DNA of 31,356 bases, taken from positions 1-31,356 of the forward strand of contig JAUYCY010000124.1 of NCBI GenBank assembly GCA_030692055.1. Reading direction: 5' to 3'. The DNA comes from Candidatus Omnitrophota bacterium (GTDB taxonomy: Bacteria > Omnitrophota > Koll11 > Duberdicusellales > 4484-171). Of the stretch, positions 22,021-30,042 are shown one piece after another. A program made the position numbers and the translations under genes. The notes below the pieces were generated by a model. That model worked only from the letters and a program-made list of their open reading frames with translations. It did not search any database and was not told the origin of the DNA. Every line of letters begins with the position of its first letter. Within the stretch, counting starts at the first letter, position 1.

Positions 22021-22467
22021 ATCTTCTTTCTTTACTCCTCCCGGTATTATTAACGCTAAAAATATCGCAAATAGCCCTACCCCCACTTTTAAGCCAATTG
22101 CTATATTACTTAAGGGAATAGTTCCGGCGCTAAACAAATTAAACGGTTTTCCTTTGCCGATGACGTTTAGAAAAAATGATCCTCCTAAGAATCCCAATAA
22201 AGCTATGGACAAGAACATCAAAGCAGCGATACTTTCTAAGTTGGAGGCGATGTTTTTAGTAATCTTACTTAGCGCCACTTCCTTGCCAAAAGCAAGCGTA
22301 AGGTGCACAAAAGCAAGAGCGATAATTACGCCTCCCGCAAATCCGCCCCCTGGAGAGAGATGGCCGTGTAAAACAATATAAATGCCAAAAATAAGTATCA
22401 AGCCTATGGTTAGGCGCGTAATTGTCTTTACAATCAAAGACATTCCGGTTTTAGGATTATCAATCAT
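22018..22467 (-). CDS. mrpB: Mrp-type antiporter subunit B (MnhB/MbhF-like)
   Basis: A 149-residue membrane protein with four hydrophobic segments. The MnhB domain signature is IYIVLHGHLSPGGGFAGGVIIA. A second half contains LLGFLGGSFF and a C-terminal segment, GLKVGVGLFAIFLALIIPGG. It overlaps the MrpA C-terminal-like gene by 8 nt. Its role in the ion-translocating module is known only as an essential structural subunit. Confidence 0.92.
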   Translation of the reverse strand: MIDNPKTGMSLIVKTITRLTIGLILIFGIYIVLHGHLSPGGGFAGGVIIALAFVHLTLAFGKEVALSKITKNIASNLESIAALMFLSIALLGFLGGSFFLNVIGKGKPFNLFSAGTIPLSNIAIGLKVGVGLFAIFLALIIPGGVKKED

Positions 22468-22996
22468 CTTCGGTCTCCTCTATTTTTTTCCTTCCCGGCC
22501 GGCGCAAAACCGCCATAATGCCGATTACCGAAGTAAATAATATTGTGGCTTCGCCTAAGGTATCATAGGCTCTAAAATCCAGGATTACAGCCGTAACTAA
22601 GTTTGCTGCCCCGGTTTTACTAACTCCTTCTTCTAAATATTTCTTTACCACCCTCATTATGGGGTTGCCAAAGGCCGGCAGCTCCCGCAGCGCATTATAG
22701 GCGAAGAAAAGAAATACTGCGATGAACACTAAAGTTGAAAGTGTGTTAAAGATCCAACGTCCTTCAATAGTCAAAGGCAAATCTCTATTGATGGTTGCGC
22801 GGATTAAAATAATCAAACAAAGAATCTCCACTACTAACTGGGTAATTGCTAAATCCGGCGCCTTTAAAACCAAGAAAGCCAAACACAATGCAAAACCTAC
22901 AGCGCCTACGGCAATTACGCTAGACAATAGGTCTTTAACTTCAATTGCCACAATCGCAGCGAAAATCATAAATAATAATAATATGTGTAGTTCCAT
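22460..22996 (-). CDS. MrpA C-terminal-like subunit (fused MbhD + MbhE)
   Basis: A 178-residue protein matching the C-terminal part of MrpA. The N-terminal half is the DUF4040/MbhD region (DLLSSVIAVGAVGFALCLAF, KAPDLAITQLVVEILCLIIL). The second half is the MbhE region (NLVTAVILDFRAYDTLGEATILF). In Pyrococcus Mbh these are two subunits. Here they form one gene, separate from the NuoL-like part next upstream, so MrpA is split in two. It starts 6 nt after the NuoL-like gene. Confidence 0.9.
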   Translation of the reverse strand: MELHILLLFMIFAAIVAIEVKDLLSSVIAVGAVGFALCLAFLVLKAPDLAITQLVVEILCLIILIRATINRDLPLTIEGRWIFNTLSTLVFIAVFLFFAYNALRELPAFGNPIMRVVKKYLEEGVSKTGAANLVTAVILDFRAYDTLGEATILFTSVIGIMAVLRRPGRKKIEETEDD

Positions 22997-23002
22997 ACAG
23001 AT

Positions 23003-24634
23003 TTATTTTAACAGCATAAAAAATAAGCCGATCATGCCTAAAAGCGTCCAGACTAAATAAGTCGGCAAAACGCCGTTATGCAGATACTGGAAAAACCTGC
23101 CTATTGCGAAAACAAAATTCGCGCCTTGTTCGTAAATATCAAAGAATTTCTCTTCTGCCAGCCGATAGATGCTTTTTAATATTCTTAATTCTTTTATTGT
23201 ATTATAGAAATCCGCAATTTTAACTTCCTCATTTACCGCTAACTCTTCACCGCCGGTAAAAGAAATCGTTGTCCGGGGCTTTGAGGCTAGTAATCTAAAT
23301 ACGGCCAGTCCTATTATAACTCCGAGGATGATTAGATTTGTTGCCAGAGTGGGTTTCCACAAGCCTATCGAAGAAAATCCGCCCACGCTTTTATGGATGA
23401 ATACTAAAATAGTCGAAGAGGCAAATATTCCAAAAATTATGCAAAGCAGCGAAAGGATAATAGGAGAGATTAAAAGCCCAAAGCTAACTTCTTTTGTTTC
23501 TTTTTTCGGATTTCCTAAAAATACCCCGTAATTTAATTTTAAAAAAGAAGCAAGGGTAAGCCCAGAGCCAATTAAAGCCATAATTAAAGATAAGGCAACG
23601 ATTAATTTCATAACCGGGGTGCCTGCCGTCTTCATGAAATCTATTAAGCTTTGGTAAACCATCCATTTGGATATAAAACCGTTTAAAGGAGGGATTCCTG
23701 AGATAGAAAAAGAAGCGATTAAGGTCGCAATAAAAGTTATTGGCATAAACTTGCCCAAGCCGCCAAGTTGTTCCAGCTCGCTTGAGCCTGCTTGCTTTTC
23801 TACGTTTCCTGCGCATAAAAATAAGCAGGATTTATATATGGCATGGTTTATCATATGAAACATTCCCGCGGCTATCCCTAAGGGCGTAGCAGTTGCTATC
23901 CCCAGCACCATATAGCCAACCTGGGAAACCGCGTGATAGCCTAAAAGTTTTTTTATGTTATGCTGTACAAGCGCCATCATTACTGCGCAAATTATGGTCA
24001 GTGCCCCTAAAACCAGAAGAATAATTTTTGCGTTATTATCAAGTATAAATACGTCCTTAACTACTCTAATCAAAAGGTATATTCCTAAAAGTTTATCTAA
24101 TGAGGCGGGTAAATACGCTACTACCGGGGCAGTTGCGGCTTCAGCAGTTTCAGGCACCCAGCTATGAAAAGGCATACAGCCTGCTTTGGCAAAGCAGCCG
24201 ATGACCACAAAAAGGAAAGAAAGCAAAGAAAGCGGATTGTTTATGATAAGGAGTCTGTCGCCGATAGAATTACTCGTGGTTAAATACGCGTAAAGCAAGA
24301 AACCAAGAAGTAAAAAACCGTCGCTACCGCCGACAATGATAAATGCTTTTTTGGAAACTTGGGCTGTGTCTTTACTAGTGTCAGAATAAAGATTAATTAA
24401 TTTAAAAAGCGTAAGCCCAAGAAATCCCCAAAAAATAACAATAGCAATCAGGTGTTTACTAAAAACAACCCCTAAAGAGGCTATGGCGGTAAGTAAAAAC
24501 CAGCTATAGTACTCTAACCTGCGCGTTTTTATTGATGCGGTAGAATAGATAAAAACAAGAACTGTAAATAATAAGACAAAAAATCCTACTAATTTAGAAA
24601 GGGAATCGTAAATTAAAATATCATTAACGCCCAT
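23003..24634 (-). CDS. NuoL/HyfB/MrpA-N-terminal-like antiporter subunit
   Basis: A 543-residue polytopic protein of the proton_antipo_M family. Signature regions are GCFAKAGCMPFHSWVPETAEAA (TM7 region; the key Lys is in FAKAG), HAVSQVGYMVLGIA..FHMINHAIYKSCLF, and SISGIPPLNGFISKW. It starts at the DSLSKLVGF region, so it lacks the first helices of long NuoL proteins. After residue 440 come FTGGEELAVNEE, a stretch likely to be an amphipathic lateral helix (FYNTIKELRILKSIYRLAEEKF is part of it) and a last membrane segment. This gives it NuoL/HyfB-like architecture. It overlaps the large-subunit gene by 11 nt. It probably forms an ion channel physically linked to the hydrogenase. Confidence 0.88.
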   Translation of the reverse strand: MGVNDILIYDSLSKLVGFFVLLFTVLVFIYSTASIKTRRLEYYSWFLLTAIASLGVVFSKHLIAIVIFWGFLGLTLFKLINLYSDTSKDTAQVSKKAFIIVGGSDGFLLLGFLLYAYLTTSNSIGDRLLIINNPLSLLSFLFVVIGCFAKAGCMPFHSWVPETAEAATAPVVAYLPASLDKLLGIYLLIRVVKDVFILDNNAKIILLVLGALTIICAVMMALVQHNIKKLLGYHAVSQVGYMVLGIATATPLGIAAGMFHMINHAIYKSCLFLCAGNVEKQAGSSELEQLGGLGKFMPITFIATLIASFSISGIPPLNGFISKWMVYQSLIDFMKTAGTPVMKLIVALSLIMALIGSGLTLASFLKLNYGVFLGNPKKETKEVSFGLLISPIILSLLCIIFGIFASSTILVFIHKSVGGFSSIGLWKPTLATNLIILGVIIGLAVFRLLASKPRTTISFTGGEELAVNEEVKIADFYNTIKELRILKSIYRLAEEKFFDIYEQGANFVFAIGRFFQYLHNGVLPTYLVWTLLGMIGLFFMLLK

Positions 24635-25808
24635 ATTCTTTCTTTAGTTTTTCTGTTTTCTCCACTGATAGCTTTATGAGGTCATCGCCTTTTAAAATCT
24701 TTTCTCCGGTTTTTAAAAAAGCTGCGCTTCTTTCTGTGCAGCAATAGCAAGGATCAACCGCTGCCAAGGTTATTGCAGCATCAGAAATGGTATATCCGGG
24801 AACCGTTGCTAGATTAGTAGCGACATTTACAAAAGACGGTGCGCGTACCTTATGACGCACCGGCCGGTTTGTTCCGTCGCTTCTCACATAATGGAAACAT
24901 TCGCCCCGCGGTGCCTCTACCCTGCCTATGCCTTCACCTATAGGTATGTCTCTAACCTCCGCTTCGATTTCTCCTTTAGATATCTTTTCTAAACATTGTT
25001 CGATTATTGAGCACGATTCAAACATTTCTAAAACACGCACAATCAGTTTTGCGTAAATGTCGCCTTCTTCTTGTAGAATTACCGACCATATAACTTTATC
25101 GTAAAGTGCATAAATATCATCCCTTCTTACGTCAATATTTATACCGCTTGCTCTTGCAGTGGGGCCAACTGCGCCAAAAGATATAGCTTCTTCTTTTGTA
25201 AGAACACCTATGCCTTTGGTTCTTTTTTGTATCACCGGATCGTCTTCGACAACTTTTTGAAACATTTTTAATATAGGATACAATTCTTTTATTATTTTTT
25301 TTATCGTAGGATAGTTACTCTCTTTAATATCCCGCCTTACTCCTCCTACTTTCATCATCGCATAATTTTGGCGATTTCCTGAAATTAGCTCAAATAAATC
25401 TAAAATTGGCTCTCTTGCTTTCCACGCCCACATCCAAACAGTATTATATCCGAGAAAATGTCCGGCTAAACCTAACCATAATAGATGGGAATGTAACCTT
25501 TGCAGTTCATCAATAATCATTCTGATGTAGTGTGCTCTTTCAGGAATATTTATGCCCAATAAATCTTCCACTGCTAATACATAGGCGAAAGGATGCGATG
25601 TTGAGCAAATACCGCATATCCGTTCTACCAGATACGGTACCTGGTCCCAGTGTTTCGCTTCGGCAAGTTTTTCAATGCCGCGGTGGTTGTAGCCGATTTC
25701 TATTTCCAGCTCTATAACTTTTTCACCCTCTACGATTAGCTTAAAAAATTCCGGTTCTTCCTGTAGGGGGTGATAAGGTCCGATAGGAACTATTTTTCTT
25801 TCACTCAT
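24624..25808 (-). CDS. Group-4 [NiFe] hydrogenase large (catalytic) subunit
   Basis: A 394-residue protein. The nickel-binding L1 motif is RICGICSTSHPF (Cys65, Cys68) and the L2 motif is DPCYCCTER (Cys354, Cys357). All four active-site cysteines are therefore present, unlike NuoD of complex I, which has lost them. About 34 residues follow L2, a tail expected to be removed by the HycI-type protease encoded in the same cluster. Other matches: GPYHPLQEEPEFFKLIVEGE, GYNHRGIEKLAE and PRGECFHYVRSDG. It is the site of H2 production or oxidation. It overlaps the genes on both sides (8 nt with NuoC-like, 11 nt with NuoL-like). Confidence 0.94.
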   Translation of the reverse strand: MSERKIVPIGPYHPLQEEPEFFKLIVEGEKVIELEIEIGYNHRGIEKLAEAKHWDQVPYLVERICGICSTSHPFAYVLAVEDLLGINIPERAHYIRMIIDELQRLHSHLLWLGLAGHFLGYNTVWMWAWKAREPILDLFELISGNRQNYAMMKVGGVRRDIKESNYPTIKKIIKELYPILKMFQKVVEDDPVIQKRTKGIGVLTKEEAISFGAVGPTARASGINIDVRRDDIYALYDKVIWSVILQEEGDIYAKLIVRVLEMFESCSIIEQCLEKISKGEIEAEVRDIPIGEGIGRVEAPRGECFHYVRSDGTNRPVRHKVRAPSFVNVATNLATVPGYTISDAAITLAAVDPCYCCTERSAAFLKTGEKILKGDDLIKLSVEKTEKLKKEYGR

Positions 25809-26247
25809 TTTTACTATCCTTATTGTAATTTTTTCTCAGGGGGAATTTATCTTTTGGCCAGTCTTCAGCCAATAGAAGGCGTTTTAAATGCGGATGGCCG
25901 TTAAAATTTATTCCCAGCATTTCGTAAAGTTCTCTTTCTACCCAATTCGATGCCTTAAATAAGTCGCAAAGCGAATCAATTTCAGGGTTCTTTCGATTTT
26001 CGAGGAAAATCCTCAAATTAAAAATTTCCCCTGTTTTATCGGCGCTAAAATGATAAATAAGCTCAAAATTAGTTTCATTGTCAATGCCGGTTACGGTGGA
26101 TAGCCGCATTTGCATTTGCCGGTAAAGAATCCGCGCCACTTCTTTTAGGTCATTTTTATCAATGGTTACGTAAATTCGCTTAGGGTTCTTTACGACCCAT
26201 TCTTTTATTTTTTTTCCAAGTTTTTCTTTTACTTCTTCTTTAATCAT
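25801..26247 (-). CDS. Hydrogenase NuoC/HycE-N-terminal-like subunit (MbhK type)
   Basis: A 148-residue protein of the complex I 30-kDa family. The C-terminal signature is NWVERELYEMLGINFNGHPHLKRLLL and is followed by FPLRKNY. It forms a separate subunit here, as in Mbh and Ech, while in HycE it is fused to the large subunit. The start is 2 nt after the small-subunit stop. Confidence 0.9.
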   Translation of the reverse strand: MIKEEVKEKLGKKIKEWVVKNPKRIYVTIDKNDLKEVARILYRQMQMRLSTVTGIDNETNFELIYHFSADKTGEIFNLRIFLENRKNPEIDSLCDLFKASNWVERELYEMLGINFNGHPHLKRLLLAEDWPKDKFPLRKNYNKDSKNE

Positions 26248-26249
26248 TT

Positions 26250-26675
26250 TTATTTCTTATGCGTTAATTTTTCTATAAGTTTAACAATGCCAGCGATAAT
26301 TGCTTCTGGTTTTGGGGGGCAGCCTGGAATATAGACATCTACCGGAATAATTTCATCTAAGGGGCCAATTGTGTTATAGCTATCTTTAAACATATGCTGC
26401 GAGCATGGGCAGGTTCCCACAGCTACCACAAAGCAAGGTTTCGGTGCTTGTGTATGTAGCCTTTTTAATATCGGTGCTGATTTTTTATTCATCGCTCCGG
26501 TTACTAACAAAACATCGGCGTGCCGAATACTGCCGATAAGCTGCATGCCAAAACGTTCAATGTCAAAGCGCGGAGTAAGGCAGTCAAGGATTTCAATATC
26601 GCAGTTGTTACAAGAGCCGGCGCTTGCGTGAAAAACCCAGAGTGATTTTGTTAAGATTTTTTCCTTTAAACCCAC
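26250..26675 (-). CDS. Hydrogenase small subunit (NuoB/EchC/MbhJ-like)
   Basis: A 141-residue protein with the four cysteines that hold the proximal [4Fe-4S] cluster: SCNNCDIEIL (Cys22, Cys25), GTCPCSQ (Cys89) and PGCPPKPEAI (Cys119). It transfers electrons between the ferredoxin-like subunit and the [NiFe] site. The short length without a signal peptide is typical of group-4 energy-converting hydrogenases facing the cytoplasm. It overlaps the NuoH-like gene by 1 nt. Confidence 0.93.
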   Translation of the reverse strand: MGLKEKILTKSLWVFHASAGSCNNCDIEILDCLTPRFDIERFGMQLIGSIRHADVLLVTGAMNKKSAPILKRLHTQAPKPCFVVAVGTCPCSQHMFKDSYNTIGPLDEIIPVDVYIPGCPPKPEAIIAGIVKLIEKLTHKK

Positions 26676-27601
26676 TAAGACCCCTTTATCGCAAGTATTA
26701 TTCCGATAATTCCCAAAGGAAAAAGCAGGAACCAGAAAAACGCCAAAATATCTTTTATGCGTAGGCGCGGATTAACGTTCTTTATCACAGAAACCAATAA
26801 GATAATTATTATATATTCAACAAGCAGCCATAAGTATTTATAAAACGGATTAGGAGCTGCGATATGCGCGAATAAAGAGATTATAAACAACGGCAAAGAA
26901 AAGTAAAGCAGCAATTTTGATAATTTATAGAACGCCAAAAGCGGGCCGGAATATTCAATCATTGTTCCGGCAATTATTTCTTGTTCTGCCTCAGCCGCAT
27001 CAAAGGGAACGATACAGAGCTTTGCCTGAAGATAGAAAATAGCCAGAATAAAACCTATTAAGCCAGACCAACTTTTGATGTGAATACTTTGAGCCTGCTG
27101 CGTTTGGGCAATATCCGATAAAGTTAAGCCGCCGCCGGATTTGATTATAACAATTACGATGCTGATTATAAAAACAAATTCGTAAGCAAGCATAATTTTC
27201 GTTTCTCTTGCCGCGCCGACTAGGGCTAAGGGATTGCGAGAAGAAAATGCCCCCAGAATGATAAAAAGTGAAGGTATCACAAGAAGATAAAGAATAACTA
27301 ATATATCTCCGACAGAGTTTTTATTAAAAAAGTAGTTTTCTACTACCATTAAACTAAAAAGGGAAACCGCAGAAAAACTTATCAGGGGAGAAATAATAAA
27401 CAGAGTTTTTGACGCGCCATGCGGTATAATTGTTTCTTTAAAAAATAATTTTGCGACATCAATAAAGCTTTGATACCAAGGCGGGCCAACTCGATATTGG
27501 AAACGCGCAGTAAGTTTTCTTTCCAACCACCAGCCCATTCCTCCTGCCAAAAAAGAAAATACCAATCCCGGAAGAATTAAGTAATTTATAAATGCTGTCA
27601 T
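26675..27601 (-). CDS. Membrane anchor subunit (NuoH/HycD/EchB/MbhM-like)
   Basis: A 308-residue protein with about eight membrane helices. Near the N-terminus GWWLERKLTARFQYRVGPPW is the NuoH-family signature, followed by YQSFIDVAKLFFKE. FDAAEAEQEIIAGTMIEYSG is the conserved loop between helices that contributes to the proton path beneath the hydrogenase. It couples the peripheral arm to the antiporter arm. It overlaps the HycB-like gene by 4 nt. Confidence 0.92.
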   Translation of the reverse strand: MTAFINYLILPGLVFSFLAGGMGWWLERKLTARFQYRVGPPWYQSFIDVAKLFFKETIIPHGASKTLFIISPLISFSAVSLFSLMVVENYFFNKNSVGDILVILYLLVIPSLFIILGAFSSRNPLALVGAARETKIMLAYEFVFIISIVIVIIKSGGGLTLSDIAQTQQAQSIHIKSWSGLIGFILAIFYLQAKLCIVPFDAAEAEQEIIAGTMIEYSGPLLAFYKLSKLLLYFSLPLFIISLFAHIAAPNPFYKYLWLLVEYIIIILLVSVIKNVNPRLRIKDILAFFWFLLFPLGIIGIILAIKGS

Positions 27602-28092
27602 TTCTTTTTATATAAAATCTTATCGTCCAAAAACCACTTCTTTGAATGTTTAACCGCCAGCATTTCTGACACCAGATAAATTCCTTGAGTAATATCTTCA
27701 GTTTCTATTTCCTTGATTTCTATCGCCTTGTATGGGCAGCTTTCTATGCAAATAGTTTTACCTCTGCCTATGCAGTAATCACATTTAGAATCAAAATATT
27801 GTAAAAAATCAGGAAAAATAACTCCGAATGGGCAGGCAATACTACAGGTTTTGCAGTCTGTGCAAAGCATCTTTGCTCTTTTAAGAACGCCGTTATCATC
27901 CTTTTTTAGTGCCTTATGATAACAAGAATTAACGCAAGGTGCTTCTTCGCAACGGTGACAAATAAGTGAAAAAGTAGCTAATTCGCGCACCGAGGTTATG
28001 CCGTTGTTTTGTGGATGATAGATATAACTACACTCTACCACGCATTTTTCGCACTTATCGCATTTCTCTAGATCAATAAAAATCTTTCTCAT
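27598..28092 (-). CDS. HycB/HydN-like polyferredoxin with four [4Fe-4S] clusters
   Basis: About 164 residues from the ATG. Four cysteine clusters are visible: CDKCEKCVVEC, CHRCEEAPCVNSC, CTDCKTCSIACP and CDYCIGRGKTICIESCP. This is the arrangement of HycB, HydN and CooF electron-transfer proteins. It probably passes electrons from the HydB/HydG module to the hydrogenase arm. An in-frame GTG four codons upstream is less likely because it lies in a repeat. No ribosome binding site is visible before the ATG, perhaps because the repeat at 28099-28170 replaced it. Confidence 0.88.
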   Translation of the reverse strand: MRKIFIDLEKCDKCEKCVVECSYIYHPQNNGITSVRELATFSLICHRCEEAPCVNSCYHKALKKDDNGVLKRAKMLCTDCKTCSIACPFGVIFPDFLQYFDSKCDYCIGRGKTICIESCPYKAIEIKEIETEDITQGIYLVSEMLAVKHSKKWFLDDKILYKKK

Positions 28093-28098
28093 TTTATT

Positions 28099-28170
28099 TA
28101 ACACAGATAGTCACAGATGTTAATCTGTACGCATCTGCGGTGTTTATCTCGTGCTCATCTGTGGAGTTAA
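28099..28170. repeat. CACAGAT/ATCTGTG repeat in the operon junction
   Basis: The short words CACAGAT, CACAGATG, AATCTGT, CATCTGCGG and CATCTGTGG recur in both orientations, giving an imperfect palindrome. It fills the gap between the HydG-like and HycB-like genes and includes the HydG-like stop codon. A related unit lies over the btuF start. Confidence 0.6.
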
Positions 28171-28979
28171 TCCCATATATCCCACATATCCTTAATATCT
28201 TCAAACTTAAATACCGGGCCATCTTTGCAAATGTAGTATTTGCCAAGCCGGCAATGACCGCATTTGCCTAAGCCGCAACTCATATTTTTTTCCATAGAAA
28301 GATATATGTTATTGGGCAAAATTTCTAAATCCAATAGTTTCAGGGTGACAAACTTCATCATTATCGGTGGCCCGCAGACAATGCCGATTGCTTCGTTGAA
28401 TTTAAGCGAAAGATTATCTAAAATGGTGGTAACTATACCAACATTTCCTTTCCAGGAAGCATCTCCTCTATCAATTGTTAATCTGAATTCTACCTTTTTA
28501 GGTTTCTTAAGCTCTTCAATCAGATACTTGTAGACAATATCCTGCGGGCTGCGTGCGCCATAACAAATAATAATTTTTTTAAAATCATTGATACGGTTAT
28601 AAAGGGCGTAAATCAAAGAACGCAAAGGCGCCAGCCCCACTCCGCCGCCAACTATTAGGAGTTCTTTGTCTTTGAAGGCATCTAGGGGATAGCCGTTTCC
28701 GTAAGGTCCGCGCATCCCTAAAGTGTCACCTGCTTTTGCGTTGTGAAAAAGTTCTGTAACTCGGCCTACTTTCATAACGGTAACTTCAAACTCATCACTT
28801 CTATTAGGGTCTGAAGAAGGAGTGAAAGGTGCTTCGCCTATACCTGGATAGGTTAATTCGATAAATTGGCCGGTTTTGAAAGAAAAGCTACTCTCCGGTT
28901 TAAAGACGAATGTCTTTATATTCGCTGTTTCGTCGATGATTTTAGTAATTGTTACTTTTTTCGGCAGATATATATCCAT
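28167..28979 (-). CDS. FAD/NAD(P)- and [2Fe-2S]-binding subunit (sulfhydrogenase HydG / AsrB-like)
   Basis: A 270-residue protein of the ferredoxin-NADP+ reductase family. The FAD domain is at about 1-100 (GQFIELTYPGIGEAPFTPSS). The NAD(P) domain begins LLIVGGGVGLAPLRSLI (107-123), with CGPPIMMKF at 202-210. A C-terminal [2Fe-2S] motif CGLGKCGHC..C (Cys235, 240, 243, 251) completes it, as in HydG of Pyrococcus sulfhydrogenase and dihydroorotate dehydrogenase electron-transfer subunits. It exchanges electrons with NAD(P)H. It starts 19 nt after the HydB-like stop with no visible ribosome binding site. Confidence 0.9.
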   Translation of the reverse strand: MDIYLPKKVTITKIIDETANIKTFVFKPESSFSFKTGQFIELTYPGIGEAPFTPSSDPNRSDEFEVTVMKVGRVTELFHNAKAGDTLGMRGPYGNGYPLDAFKDKELLIVGGGVGLAPLRSLIYALYNRINDFKKIIICYGARSPQDIVYKYLIEELKKPKKVEFRLTIDRGDASWKGNVGIVTTILDNLSLKFNEAIGIVCGPPIMMKFVTLKLLDLEILPNNIYLSMEKNMSCGLGKCGHCRLGKYYICKDGPVFKFEDIKDMWDIWD

Positions 28980-28983
28980 AATT

Positions 28984-29028
28984 TACGAGTTATAAGTTTT
29001 AAGCTGTAAGTTCTAAGTTTGAGCTTGA
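28984..29028. repeat. TTATAAGTTTTAAGCTGTAAG-type repeat at the HydB/HydG junction
   Basis: Repeated words TATAAG, TTTTAAGCT and GTAAGTTC cover the 3' end of the HydB-like gene (its last residues, SSNLELTA, and stop) and most of the gap to the HydG-like gene. A similar stretch, in the opposite orientation, is at about 9292-9329 next to tRNA-Arg. Confidence 0.55.
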
Positions 29029-30039
29029 ATCTTTCGACAATTCTTTAAAGATTTCTCTTAGGTCTATTTTTCCCGGACAACATTCAATACAGCGCCCGCA
29101 ACCGGTACAAGCGTATGTATTTATTCTATCCGGGAAAAACTCAAATTTTTTTATATAACGGTTTCTTAAACGGTGTTCTCTGAATTTTAAAGCGTTGGCG
29201 CCGCCGGCAACTCTTGTAAAATTTTTATATTGGCAGCCATCCCAAATGCGGCCGCGTAAATATCCGTTTTCGCTTTTTGTATCGAATAAAAGAAAACAGT
29301 GGCAAGTAGGGCAATTCATAATGCAAGCCCCGCATTCGACACAGCGCGCAGCTTCCTGTGTCCAGAATTGGTTTGTGTAGCCATTTTTGATAAGGTTATA
29401 GAGGGTATTCCTTTTTGGTAGGTTTTGCGGCTTTAGCTGCTCAAGTAATTTTTCTACTATGTTTTCCCGTTTTTGTTTACGTTCAGCTAAATATTTATCG
29501 CTAACATCCGTAAATAAATTTTGATTTCTCTCTATAGTCTCTAGCCCTTTAGCGGAACCGACTTCTACCAGATAACCGTCATGGAGTGCGGAAATGTTAA
29601 GGTCAAAAAGTTTTTCAGGATACGGCTTTATCTCTAATGCTAAACAGAAACAAACTTCCTTAAATGATGTGCAGTCGCTGGAAATAATAAGGTTATTGTC
29701 GCGCATATTTTTATAGCTTGCATCTGTTTCGCCTTCCAAGAATACAAAATCCTGTATTTGCAGCGAAGTAAGATCGCAAGATTTCGCTCCGACTATACAG
29801 AAAAACTTTTTTGTTTTCGCTTGAGAGGTAAAGTAGCCATTTATGTACTCTGTGGATGAGGTGAAAAACTGGCGGATAGAAGTTATCGGCCGGTAAGAAT
29901 TATATTCAAAACTTTGCGTAAAATTTTGCCAAAAATAACCCTTATCGCCGTAAGGCGCAATTACACAATATTCTCTGGAGAGGTTATTTAATAAAATAAT
30001 AAAATTATTACGTTCAATAAAATAAGTGCTTTTATTCAT
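28999..30039 (-). CDS. Iron-sulfur subunit (sulfhydrogenase HydB / AsrA-like)
   Basis: A 346-residue protein. The C-terminal part has two [4Fe-4S] motifs, CVECGACIMNCPTCHC (Cys233-249) and CTGCGRCIECCPGK (Cys311-321), and Cys269 between them in RGRIWDGCQ, as in HydB/AsrA proteins. The N-terminal 200 residues show FFCIVGAKSCDLTSL and further cysteines at 123, 130 and 132, also typical. It relays electrons between the flavoprotein HydG and the hydrogenase. It is the first gene of the operon and begins 3 nt after the Rex-like operator. I see no ribosome binding site. The last residues (SSSNLELTA) derive from a repeat, so the native C-terminus may have been changed. Confidence 0.9.
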   Translation of the reverse strand: MNKSTYFIERNNFIILLNNLSREYCVIAPYGDKGYFWQNFTQSFEYNSYRPITSIRQFFTSSTEYINGYFTSQAKTKKFFCIVGAKSCDLTSLQIQDFVFLEGETDASYKNMRDNNLIISSDCTSFKEVCFCLALEIKPYPEKLFDLNISALHDGYLVEVGSAKGLETIERNQNLFTDVSDKYLAERKQKRENIVEKLLEQLKPQNLPKRNTLYNLIKNGYTNQFWTQEAARCVECGACIMNCPTCHCFLLFDTKSENGYLRGRIWDGCQYKNFTRVAGGANALKFREHRLRNRYIKKFEFFPDRINTYACTGCGRCIECCPGKIDLREIFKELSKDSSSNLELTA

Positions 30040-30042
30040 ATA

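Noticed and set aside
23484..23816. 110-residue basic reading frame on the minus strand
   Set aside because: It lies inside the NuoL-like gene in another frame and is rich in Arg and Lys from out-of-frame reading; it is a shadow.
24624..27601. Complex I (NADH:quinone oxidoreductase)
   Set aside because: The large subunit keeps all four Ni-binding cysteines (CGIC and DPCYCC) and a cleavable tail, and a HycI-type protease is nearby. NuoE/F/G and NuoA/J are missing. It is a [NiFe] hydrogenase.
28167..30039. Anaerobic sulfite reductase AsrAB
   Set aside because: The two genes are close to AsrA/AsrB, but there is no AsrC (sirohaem) gene and they lead a hydrogenase operon, so a HydB/HydG-like role is favoured.
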